A program made the position numbers and the translations under genes. A stretch of 64,000 nucleotides of DNA from Astropecten irregularis (lineage: Eukaryota > Echinodermata > Asteroidea > Paxillosida > Astropectinidae). The notes below the pieces were generated by a model, which saw only the letters and a list, made by a program, of their open reading frames with translations, made no database searches and was not told the DNA's origin. Positions 1 to 12,500 of this stretch are shown here, one piece after another. Location of the stretch: contig OZ020246.1 of the NCBI GenBank assembly GCA_963971285.1, forward strand, positions 17,343,217-17,407,216, in the 5' to 3' direction. Each line of letters opens with the position of its first letter. Position 1 is the stretch's first letter.

Positions 1-572
1 ATAGGCCTACTGTTTATCATTAATAATGATATTTATATCATTTATATCGCGCATTACAAATTTATTATTATCCTTGGTCATCAGACCATAATTTAAGTTC
101 CTGAAACCATCTTAACTCCCTGAGGAGTATACAGCCTTGGCTACCGTAAGGTGCAGAGTAACAAAGCCATCTCAACCCTCACAGGTATACCCATTTACTC
201 CTGGGTGAAGAAAATATGTGTCAAAGTGTCTTGCCCAAGGATTCGAATCCACAATCTGTAGATTTGACCAAAAGATTTTGAATTCGACACACCAGACAAA
301 TAAGCCACAGCACCCCACGTTAAAATGAAAATGAGGATTGATTATTTAACTGATAAAGGTACGTGAACTCTTGACAAACCCAAAGAAACAGAAACTTGGC
401 GAAAGGTGGGGACACTGCAGTAATGGGGGATGGGAAGTCATGCCATCAGATAGGTGTATTGAGTCATGCATTCCAATCCAAGGGCTATTTCTGACTGCTT
501 GAAGTGAATTCCATTAACAAATACAACTAAAAATAGATCCCTAGAGAAAGACAAGCAAGCATCAGCACTTAC

Positions 573-3500
573 AATGTGTGGATGTTCCTGATATCTGAAG
601 GTTAGCACCTTCTCAGCTACTCTAGAGTAAGAGTCATCCAGGTAGGCTGGGTTGAACTGGATGGTCAGGGTCTGAGACTCACCCACCTCCAATGGAATGT
701 CCTAATAGCAAAAGCAATAAAGTCATACGTTTCATTTAACAAAATGCCCACATAAGCAATGATTGAATATGTGCATGATTCATGTTAGTATACCTCAAAA
801 GAGTTTGCTATGCTTTGGCCATCAATAATAATCACAATGCACAGACATTTGTTGACCCAATGCGCATCTGGCAAGGGTGGATCGATTCTGAACATCGTGA
901 TTGGACAACCTAAAAATGACATCATCTTCAGGTCAGTGTCTGAGACCAACTGACCACCACAGGAAAGTCCTTAAAAAAAGAAGCTGTATACTTTATTGAT
1001 TGAATGCCCAGGGGCCAATTTCATAGAGCTGCTTAAGCACCAAAATATACTAAAGCACCAAAAACATTGGCAAATAAAATCAGTATGCCAGCCAAACCTC
1101 CTTGTGAATGTTACGCTCAGAACACAGGAAGGAAACCCATCAACCTACATGTTTCAAGCTTAAAGGATGTACGATTTTTTGATGTGAAGTTCAGAATACT
1201 TTGTAGCCCGAGTACAAGAACCGTAGTTTCCTGAGTACAAGTACTTGGACATTTGAGTACAAGTACGAGTACGAGTACTCTGAAAAAAGTACTCAAGTAA
1301 TGAGTACATGTACTACAACACTGGAATATAATTGTCCATTGCATGAGCAATGATATAAATTTCCTTGGGTTAAATACTATATGCGCAACACAAATAAGGG
1401 AAAGAGAACTTCTATGTGAGATGTGATATGGTAGAGTATTTGACTCACCATGAATGACACTTCAGACTTCTGGCCTTCTTGGCCCGCTGCAATAATGACG
1501 AACGGTTCCTCCAGGTCCACCCTCGTGTGCAGGGGAAGAGACGACACGTTGGTGAGAGTCAGCTCTTCCAGTTGGTTCTCAAGAACGTCATTCGGGTGCT
1601 GTAGGCAGAAGTAAGTTTTGCACAAATTGGTCACAGGAATCAATTCGCTCTTGAGTGTACATTGAATAAGAAATAGACTTCTCATACATCTCCTATCAAG
1701 GAGTGGCCTTCATTTTAAAAGGCATAATTGCAGGACTGGTGGTAAAGTTGATTGCAGAACAGCTGCAGACTGCTCATAATTTGATTTGTCATGAAATAAA
1801 AACAAACCTGTGATATTTTCAGCTCATATCATCATAACAATAGAAAACAGTATTTTCAAATCTATTCACAGGACTTTTGATCTCACCCCAAGATCAAAAT
1901 TGTTTTCATTTGTGGTTGTACTAATTTACTCATTTCTGGATAAATGCAGCATTTCAGGCGTAAATATTTTAATGGTATGTTTCTACCAGCACCATCTTCA
2001 TATCCTAAAAGTTATACATAAATATTTCTGTGAATATTTCTGTTTGGGTATGTTACCAATCCTGTACTGTACCTTTAAAGGTTCTGTTTTAATACGGCAC
2101 TGTGAGGAAACAGTAATTATGTTAGTTGGACCATGACTATCTAGGGGCCTGTTTGTTTAACACACAGGATCCCAGATTTAGGGATCCACGTCCTATGCAG
2201 GGTACGCTAAAATGGGACCCGGATCAGTATAATCCGTGATCCTGTGCATTAAACAGACAGGCCCTAGGTACATGACTATCAGGTAAGACAGAGAGTTACT
2301 CCTAAATAAAGCTCAGGTCCTGTCCTGGATTTCAGTAGGGAGCAATCACGTACCTTGTCTACCCTGAACATGACCTGCTTGTTGGAGAACTCCAGAAGAG
2401 GGCTGATGAACTCGATACTGATGTCTGTCTTCATGATCTTCTCCTTGCCGCTGGCCTTGCCAATGATGGCATGGCACAGCATGCGTTCCTTCACTACCTT
2501 AGGCCTGTGAGTAGTTCACACACAAAACAAACATAATTCCACTACAAGTGATAAACTGCTGCAAACTGCTCATCAGCCAAAACAATGACCCGAAACTTAA
2601 AAAATGTTTGGAGATAATGGGGCCTGACGCGGTTTGACCCTTAAGCAGGACCTTTATCAAAGGCTTAATGAAAAGAGAACAAGAACATGCAGCAGGAATA
2701 CAAGTGAGGAAAAGAGACTTACGTATCAGACTGTCCCTCCAGGATCACGTCAACGCTCTCACCAGGCTCTAGCTCAAAGCGTGACGGCGTCAGGCTGAAT
2801 ATAGGCCTCGGAGGAGGGGCAGGTGGGGGCATCCTCTGTAACCATGACAATCATATAGAAAAACAAAATGTTAAGTCACAGTCATATTATCTACTCTCCA
2901 TCACCTGAGGGAGCCATGATAAGATTCAAGGCTTTGCACAGTTGGAGCCAATAAGAATATTACTTATTACAAATCCCGCTCCATTGTTAAGTATTGTAAA
3001 TATTGTTGATGGACAGGAAGGCCCATAGTAAAACATAAGTGCAAGGGTTCCCTATTCCAGCATAGCATCAAGTCAAGTTTTGTTGAGCCCCGTCTGTGAT
3101 ATCATTACCTGATATTTGACGTCTAGCGGGTTGTAGTAAGGGTCTCTGTTCTTCAGCTTGATGGGGTTGAAGCCTTCTGTGCTCCAGAAGAGCTGCTGAT
3201 GACGTCGGCCTTTGTTGGTGAGCGTGAACATGCGTCGACTTGGTCCACTGCTGCTAGGCACAAATATCAACCAAAAAAACACAACGATTAGGTCTCTAAA
3301 AAACTTACAAAATTAATGATTAGAAAGGAAAGGGTTATTCATCGCAGTAGGTACAGATAACGAAAAAAAGCTGATCAAAGTCATGCGATGTCGTGTGGCT
3401 GGTAGCGACGTTTCGGCTGAGTACTGCTAGCCTTCATTAGGCAACTGAAGAACTGGATGTCTGTGTTCATCGTACCACATTCAATGGACGTCGAATGGGT

Positions 3501-6500
3501 CATTTCATTGAACGTCGTTGAATGATCAAGAACAAATTTGTGAGAGATCAAGGTATTGCAAAAACAACACAGGGAACTGTGAGGGAAGAGTGATGGTCCA
3601 AATTGACATTTGAACGTGACAACTCTGAAGGTGTTCCTACCTGAAATGATGTCCAAGCTCGATGCTTGGGGTGATGGGTGGGAAAGACACGATGGTCGTA
3701 CCGTGCCCGTACGCCTGAAGCTTGATGGTGCGTGTCTGGCTATTCTCAAAGTTGATGGCGAGTTTGTCTTGGAACCTACGGAGAAGACGGACATTCTCTT
3801 TTTGGAAAAACAGATCTCAAAGGAACCATTCACCCCCGGGCAGGGACAGAGGTTTATAGTGACAAAGCATCTTGTCTAAAGATGCATGCACCAGTGACCA
3901 GGCTATGATCAACTGCAGTACCTATTGCGATATTGGATTCAGATAAGCAGCTAACCCCAGAAGCCAATTTCATAGAGCTGCTTAAGCACAAAATTTGCTT
4001 AAGCAGAATCACGAGGCACTACAGAGAAAGATCAAACGGTTCAAGTCAGGGGATATGATGCTGGCTGGAATGCCAGTACCGGCACCTGCTGATAACAGTG
4101 AGTATTACCATCAAGGGCCAATTTCATAGAGCTGCTTATAAGCACAGAATTTGCTTAAGCATGAAAAAGTCTACCTTGATCAAATAGGATTACCAAACAA
4201 ATTTTCATGTGATATTTAGTGCTTTTGACTTGTATTCAGCCATTGTTTGCTGAGCATAACTTTTGTTAACACTTTGGGAAAAGTCAACCTCATAAGCAAG
4301 CAGAAGCCTTCTGTTGTTCTGAAAGCCTATTGACTCAGATGATTAGGGAAGATTGCACGTACCTGATGCAGTCATCCAGGTTGACAGTCAGCTTGAGGTC
4401 CAAGCTATCCTCTGGTGGAATGACGGAGTCCCTAGGCTCCACCTGCCACAGGGAGTTGGGCCGCATCTGCAAGACAATGTCATAGAGTCATGAGAATAAT
4501 ATGCAAGACTTGGATTTGATTCAAGAGTCTCGGACTTCATTGATAGTACGTACCTTTAATGAATATAAAATTGGTAGGTTTTCTTCTGAATAAGGCAGTG
4601 ACTAGTCTGAATATGACCCATTCTACTCTGTAACACTACGTACAAATATCTGATACACGCGTGCATGCAAAGTTTATGCAACGCAGCACATCAGCCAATC
4701 AGATCTATTTTGAGAACATTTCCTTCAGGATCGTGACGGAGAATGTCGATTGGTAAATTTTGCGCCTCCGCGCGGCAGCAGCTATCTTCGTGATAGACGC
4801 GCTCGCCAAACGGTATGATAGTACATGCACCCTGATTAGTAAAAACTTAGAGAGATCAGCGCTGGGTTGGTTTGCACAATTAATCAGGAAATCTGCACGT
4901 ATGTGATAGACGCTCACTTACTGCATGTTCGGCGAATACGAGTGCGTCTATCATATAGACTAGCTGTGACGTGATTATACCAGGAAAGTGCCTATGTCTA
5001 GACTTACCAGTGTGCATGAGAATGGAGCAGGTATGAGGGACTCGTTAGACAGGGTGACTATCTTGGTCACATCGGTCAGGACAGGGGTCTGTCCCCAGTC
5101 AATCTCAGTGGGTGTTACGTGCACAACTGGACCCTCTCCTATAGCCATCAGTTGTACTTGCTGTAAAAGGACATAGTCAAAAACAAGGATTCATTCCAAA
5201 CATTTTCCCCTATTAAAAAATAATCAGTGTCAATGGTGTTTTGCCAAATGAAAAAAGAAAACCAGGGGTCGATTTCACGAAGCCCTACGATCCATCGTAT
5301 CTCGAGTTACGAAGGATAACCATTGTCTTAAGCCCTATAACTGATAGCAAGTTATGAGGAGTTTGGTGAAATCGACCCCAGAAACCTTATAATGGATTTG
5401 TTCCATAGTTTAATCAAACATTTTGAGCGGAAGCATAAGCTGAGGTAGAGACAAAAACTACCTTGCGGTGGACTAGGTATTTCTTTCAGTTCCTATTTTT
5501 ACTATTTGTAAAGATACCACCAGTTTTGTTTTTTTGGATGGGGCTAATTTCATGAAGCTGTTAAGCACAAAATGTCTTGCTCAATATAACAAACCACCAT
5601 TAAAAATTCATGGTCAGCGAACAACAGCCAAAGTAACAATCACAAGTGATACACAACATATGGAAATTTGGATGTTAATCCTGTTTTAATTAAGACAGAA
5701 ATGTCATGCTTAATAGTGATTGGCCCAAACAAAAGTTTGCTAACAATGAATATCAAATCAAATTTTCAATGGTGGTTTGTTTTATTGGGCAAGCCATTTT
5801 TGTGCTAAGTAATTTTGTGTGCTAATTAGCATCTCTATGAAATGGTCCCCTGGTCTATCTGATTTCTCTACTGGATCCATGTGCAGTATACTGGAATGGC
5901 CTTGTGATGGGTGATGACTGTCATGAAAAAATCCAGTCATCAGCGAAATCATGCAGTCAGCTCTGAACCACAGACTTACCAGGGGTGGTTCGGTACTTCC
6001 AAATATGCTGAACTCAGCCACTGCTTCTATCTCTTCAAGGGCCTTGGGCATGATGACCAGAGGTACCTCGGCCGTGGAATGAGGCTCGATGATGCCAGTA
6101 GCCTCAGGGCTGGTGTACAACATCGGGCTCATGTCTTCAACATCCTTAACACCAAACAAATCAATGAAATGCAATTTTTAAGGAGTTTTATCATGGCATA
6201 ATTGCCTGGTCTCATTCAGACACAATGTGCTCTCTCAGTTGCCAACAGACAGCACACAGGTTAAGTTCATACGAGGGGTTGGTTTCCGGAGTATACTCCC
6301 AAATGGGAGTAGTCCCAATGACAAAAGTCCTCGTTGGGACAAACATTTTCAGCACTTCATGACTAACTTAAGAACTATGCCTGAATTGGGGAGTTTATGG
6401 TCGGGTACAGGAACCACTGCTGTGGGCATCAATTAACCGCAACCCAGTCCCGAAGCCATCATCCCCTCATCTGAACTTGCCCATAGAGTCTCTCTTTTCA

Positions 6501-9500
6501 GAAATGAGGCATGATCGAGTCACCAGAACCAAATCTCCTCTTATGCACAGAAATGTTTACAGATTTATGTATAACTTTCAGGATATGAAGATGGTGCTGG
6601 TAGAAACATATACTGTTAAAATATTTCTGCCTGAAATGCTGTATTTATCAAGAAATTAGTACAACAAAGACCGAAAACAGTTTTGATCTTGAGGTATATG
6701 GTCAGAACCATTTTTTATGTTTTATAAGAAAGATCGAGTCAGGTTTTCGCTATATTCGCTATATATGACTCAAATGTCTGATTGAGTTTATCATTTCATG
6801 TACATGCTGCATGCATCAGACAAAGTGTGTGGGCTTTTCTGTGACCTTAACCAATCATGTATTATACCTTTTTAATAATATAATAATTGTTAGTATTTGT
6901 ATTTTGAGAAAGCTAGCCTACCTGAGGCACAAGGTCATATTTGGCGGGCAGGTCCGAGTCATTGAACAGCCTGGTTTTCAGCTCATAGGGGTGGTCCAGG
7001 AAACATCGGGTGTAGTCCATGATGGGAGTCACCACCACAATGGCAGGCACGACGCACCTATCAAACACACCATACAGAATGGCAGTGCATGGATTTAATC
7101 ACGATCCAATTTCATGCAATAACGAAAATTAGGGTAGCACTTAAAGACTATGACTAGGAGAATAACTACATAAGGTTCTTACATAAACATCTTTACATAC
7201 ATGTACAGTGAAAGAAGTCAGTGTACCAGATATTGTTCAATTTTAACTTGCGAAAGGCATACAGGAAGTTAGAAAAGTTGTTGCACAATGCCAATCAATA
7301 GGAATTTAATATGTATTCATTCAACATTCCAACGACATCATTCTAGTGTCAGACTATATCCCTGGCATAAATGACCTAAGGACTCATATTGAAAGGATCC
7401 TACGGCACTTTACACCAGCTCATGATTGTAATGAACTTACTTTGCAGTGATGGGAAGAGCAAGTAGCTCTGCTCCTACCCCTTCCACATCAACAACTAAG
7501 GCCATGTCATACTTCTTCACACTATTGGACGTCAGCTCAACCTGTTGAATAAATAATAATGATAAAAGGCATTTAGCCTTCGATAAAGATTCTGCTAGGA
7601 TCAAATTAACGCGCCAGGCTCTAGATCCTAACTCCAAGCATAAACAGGAATTCAAACGTGCCGGACAGGCTGTAAAATGGAGAACAAATTCAATTTCAGT
7701 TGTTCTTTTCACAAAATAAGAGCAAGTAAGAGCTCTGCAAATGATGAAAAACTTTATCAGTTTTAGTTTTATTTCTTCTTAAAGGTAATATCATACTTTA
7801 GTTTTTGTCAAAGAAATGCAGATTTATGGACAGAATTTCAAGGAAGATACAGTAACAGTTATGTGTGAAATTTTCTGACCCACTTTTTGAGAAAACAGTG
7901 AAAAATGCCCCCATTATTTTAAAAATCTTTCACCGTTATTTTTTAAAATTTATTTAAAGATTTAAATTGTTTTTGTTCACTGGTTTTACTCTTTTCTGGA
8001 TACATACAGCTTTTCAGGCATAACAATTTTAATGGTATGTTTCTTACATCACCATCTTTATACTCTGTAAGTTAAACGTAAATCTGTGAAGATTTCTGTT
8101 TTGGTAAGCTTTCAAAGTATGATAGACCTTTAAATTACAAAACACAGGGTATACATACTTGAACTTTGACCTCACTCTGGGGAGGTATGGTGCCTTTGTC
8201 AGGAGTGATGCAGAACTCTGTGGGAGGAACGCTCAGGTTGGTGCGGTTTAGCGTAGGTTCCCCGCTGGTTGCTGACACTACTTCACCTTCACCATCACCG
8301 GGTACCCTCAGGTTAAAGGTCATGGCTACCAGTGAGGTATTGGCCAGGGTCACCACCCGAGTACTCTTGAAGCCTACAGAATACAATGGAAATGTTGTGC
8401 TGTATTAATGAATAGCAATCTTCTTAAAAATTATTCTTAAAAATTATTCTTAAAATTATTGCATTATTGCATTTCATTCCATAACCTTCAGTGTTAATGC
8501 AGAGTTGTAACCAAGTCAAATTTTCTCAAGTCAAGTCAAGTCTCATGTCATTTTGTTCCAAGTCAATTGTCAAGTCACAAGTCACTGCGTCAAAAAACAA
8601 GTCAAGTCACAAGTCATTTAAGTCAAGTCAAGTCAATCTTGAGAATGCAAAATGAGAAACATATTTTGAATAAAAGTAAATGCCTCGGTTCCAAAAAAAA
8701 TAATTTGGGTAGACTGTTTTTTCATTTTAAACACTATATTTTATGGGCCTAGCTTTGTACTTATTGTGCTAGACATTTACTTTTATATCTGGGACAGATT
8801 TCACTAACGCTTTGCGATCATCGCTAAAGCCCAAATCCATCACTAAACGGAAAATTGATCGCTACTTTGCAAAACAATTTTCCATTTAGCGATGGATTTG
8901 GGCTTTAGCGATGATCGCAAAGCATTAATAGTGAAATGGGCCCCAGAGTTACACATTGTGTCTCTACTGCAAACAAAACAACATGGTTTTCCACCAGGCA
9001 AAGCCATAAACAATACAATCAGGGACAAACAGTTAATTTTTGGAATGGCTTTTTAATTCACAACGCTCACCGTAGGACACGGTTCCAAACTTCAGCTTGG
9101 GCTGGTCAAAGTGGAATGTCGGCCCGATCACATTGCCGCGGAAGTTGAGCTTGAGTTTCTCCGGCAGGCCCACCACCGAGCAGAAGAAGTCCTCGTCAAA
9201 ATCCCCCAGCATCGGAGAGGAGAAGGACACCTTGATTGCCTGGTGGCCGCCCGGGGTCACGATGCCCTCACTGGGACTGAAGTGGAACCGGGGGCCGAAG
9301 GTGGTCTGGTTGGGCAGGAGGTTGAAGGTGGCGTCGATGTCACCCTGATTGCTGAGGACCACCTAATTGCCACAGAATATTACATCACCACGATATATTA
9401 TCAAGTTCTTTTAAGTTAAAGGAATAAAATGCTTGGAGTTAGGAGGGCCTGAAGCGTTTCGTTCCAAGCAGGATCTTTTTCAAAGGCTTTAGCCAACGTG

Positions 9501-12500
9501 ACCCCGGGCGGCCAGCAGGGTCAGAAAATTCCTGATATATACACCTGATGCATTTCAAACTTAGCAGCTTTAGCCTTTGAGAAATAGCCTGACGCGGTAA
9601 TCGGTTCGTACGCTCGACCAATAAAACAGTCGTGAACCAAGACTACTTCTTTCATAAAAGTCTGAGGTTGAATGGTTGAGTAAAGAAGAGAGATTCCAGA
9701 ACTGAGTAAGGCTTGTGGATACACCATGTATAACACTCTTTTTCAGAAGGTCTGTGGTCCTGAGAAGGAGCGGTGAGAGAAATATCTCAACGTTTCAGCC
9801 AGTGTGCTCTGGCCGTCCTCAGGAGACAGAGTGCCAGACTGTGAAGCCTAACGTGTCTTCAGAGTCTGGCATTCCCTCTCCTGAAGATGGCCAGAGCACA
9901 CTGGCCGGAACGTCGAGACGTTTTCTCTCACCGTTCCTTCTCAGGGTCACCCACCTTCTGAAAAAGCCTACTAGTCTCTCCACCATGCAAAACTTCAAAT
10001 CCTACTTAAGAGAGATTCCAGTGTTAATGGCCTCACCTCATAGGTGTGCGTTGACCCCACAAAGATGTGTCCCATGTCCAGCATGTCAAAGGAGAAGACC
10101 ACCTTGGGCCCGATGCCATCTCCCCTCATGCGCAAGGGTAGACGGGTCTCCCGGCCGGTGATGTCACAGTAGGCTGTGCTCCAGTACGTCCGTGCTTCCT
10201 CCGGCTTAAAGATGACGTTAATCTCGGCCACCGAGTTAGGCCAAATGTCGCCCTCTAGAGGCTCTATGCAGAAGGCACTGTCTGAGTACATCATGCTGTC
10301 GCATTCCACCAGCTGCCCAGTTGATGACGAGAAAATGGTAAATACAATTATTTGGCTTAGTGTGAAGTCAAGCAAAGTTGACAAAGAGACACTAATTACT
10401 ATAGTGGTGCTATAGCATTCACGGCTGCATGCTTTTCCCGGCTCATGAATGCCATCAGGAATGCTATTTGGACTGCTGATCATAGCAGTCCACAAGTCTT
10501 CAAACCCTTCGCATGCTATGTGAAAGCTATAATAGCATGTGCATGCTATTGAACTGCTATTGACATGCTCTGCAACTGCTATTATAGCAGTCCAGTTTGG
10601 TAAGGGTAATTATAGCTGGCAAAGCATAAGAAGGATAAACAATTCCAGTGCCAGTTGAGGGCGCCAAACAGATTCAATCATGTTCAGTTTGTTCACTATG
10701 TTGGAGTCTCGGCCCATATAACTCACCTTTCTCCTGTTATGGAAGGTTCTGGTGAGGATTGCCATTTTGTCTCGTAGGGTGTGGTCCATGATGCACTCCT
10801 CTAAGAAGCGATCATGCTCAGCCTGTTCCTCATCAGCTAGGTCCGTGCAGAATCTGCAGCACAAAAATCAAAGCAACCACCAATGTACAATACCCATACT
10901 GAGACTGACTAACGATAAAAATATCTGAAAACAACTGACAGGGTGCATACAAAATCTAAACTCTAAAAATCTCCAATTCTTTTGTATACAGCCTGTGAGG
11001 AAAAAATCTGAACTCCAAAGCAAAACAATCTGAAAACAATCAGATGAAAATCAGAGAAATTTCATCCCTGTATTCACCTGTCTTTCTGCTGGCCTTCTTC
11101 CTCGGCCGTGGCAAACGGCTTCCACTGGAAGTGAGCGATGACATCGCTGCGGTTGTGGATAGTCAGGGATCTCTGATTGGCCATAGAGATGAAGGTGTTC
11201 TCTATACGGACCGTGTTCTTGTCCAATCGTACGTTGGCATCCACTGCGGCGCCATACAAGGTGACGGCAATGTCCTCCCCTGGTGTCATATATTAAATCA
11301 ACGGAAATCAAAAATATGTCCACAAACACGTGCACACACTTCATGCTTAATTGTTTTTAATTGGCGCAGAACCAAACCGAGATGGTGGATGATCCGAAAA
11401 AGTCTGAAACGATTGCCTGGGTTTCCATCGGAAAACATCGATTTTTATCACGAGGAAAGATCGTGAGAACAAACAAACAAGCTGCATTTCATACTTGACA
11501 TTCGGAGAAGAGATGGATCGAGTGATGCCATGTTTTTTCAAATCTTACGTAAAATCTAACTGGTATCCAGCTGCAAGCTTTTTCCTGTACTGACCTGTGT
11601 CATAGGAGATTGTCAGTAACTCGCTGTGATCTCCAACAGTGCAGGGCTTAAAGGTAACCTCTACCTGTAGGCTCTCATTCACGGCTAGTACACCGCAGTC
11701 AGGATGAGCACCAAACGGTCTGCAACAAGGAAGACAGAGAGCAGTTCATTCATGAGGCAGGTATAATGCTATCAAAGCAACTCACCCTGATAGCATAGAG
11801 CTCTCTTATATGCTGATATTAAGGGGGTTTACGAAATGGAGGCTCAGGCTCCGGCTCCATTTCGAGAATCCATTCTAAAATAACAGGTATCAAAAAAGCG
11901 GCTTTTGGCTGCAGTTCTGAAGTAGATTCTCTGGTTTGAAAAGGAAAACAGAGCATCAGCTTCAATGAAAAACCACAACCTATATTCAGTATATGAATGA
12001 CAGAGATTGGAGCTTGAGCCTCTGCCTCCGTTTCGAAAAGGCCCATAGCATAATAAGACTATATTATGAAAGATTCTAGTTACCATCAAACATTCACAAC
12101 AAAATTCACACTGAGTGAGATTTCTTTTCCCAACTTACTGTGGCACAGAGAGTGAAAACCTGGCCTCGCGATTCCCCACGTTCCTAACCAATAGCGTCTT
12201 GGTGGAGGGGTACTTGACGGGGCAAGTAGAGAAGTTGACCTGGTCAGGGAAGTCCAGGAGTGCTCGGGCACCGATGGCCTTGACTGGTACCACAAACTTC
12301 TCACGTTCTGTCATGCAGATCAATTCATGAGTATAGTCCTACAGAAAAGGAAAGAAAGGGAAGTTTATAATTTTTGTGTGTGTGCATTTTTTCAGTTCCA
12401 GCTACAATATCTTCACTCAACTAGAACCAATTTTATACAGCTGTGAGATGCACATAATAAGAAGAGTGAATGCTTGGACTATGTTGGAAAGTGACCAAAC

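Noticed and set aside
835-960. Possible extra HYDIN exon between 1449 and 701
   Set aside because: Exons 1598-1449 and 701-573 already join in phase and match HYDIN continuously; no convincing acceptor here.
3610-3879. Plus-strand 89-codon ORF
   Set aside because: It is the antisense shadow of HYDIN exon 3775-3641, which has matching splice sites and clear homology.
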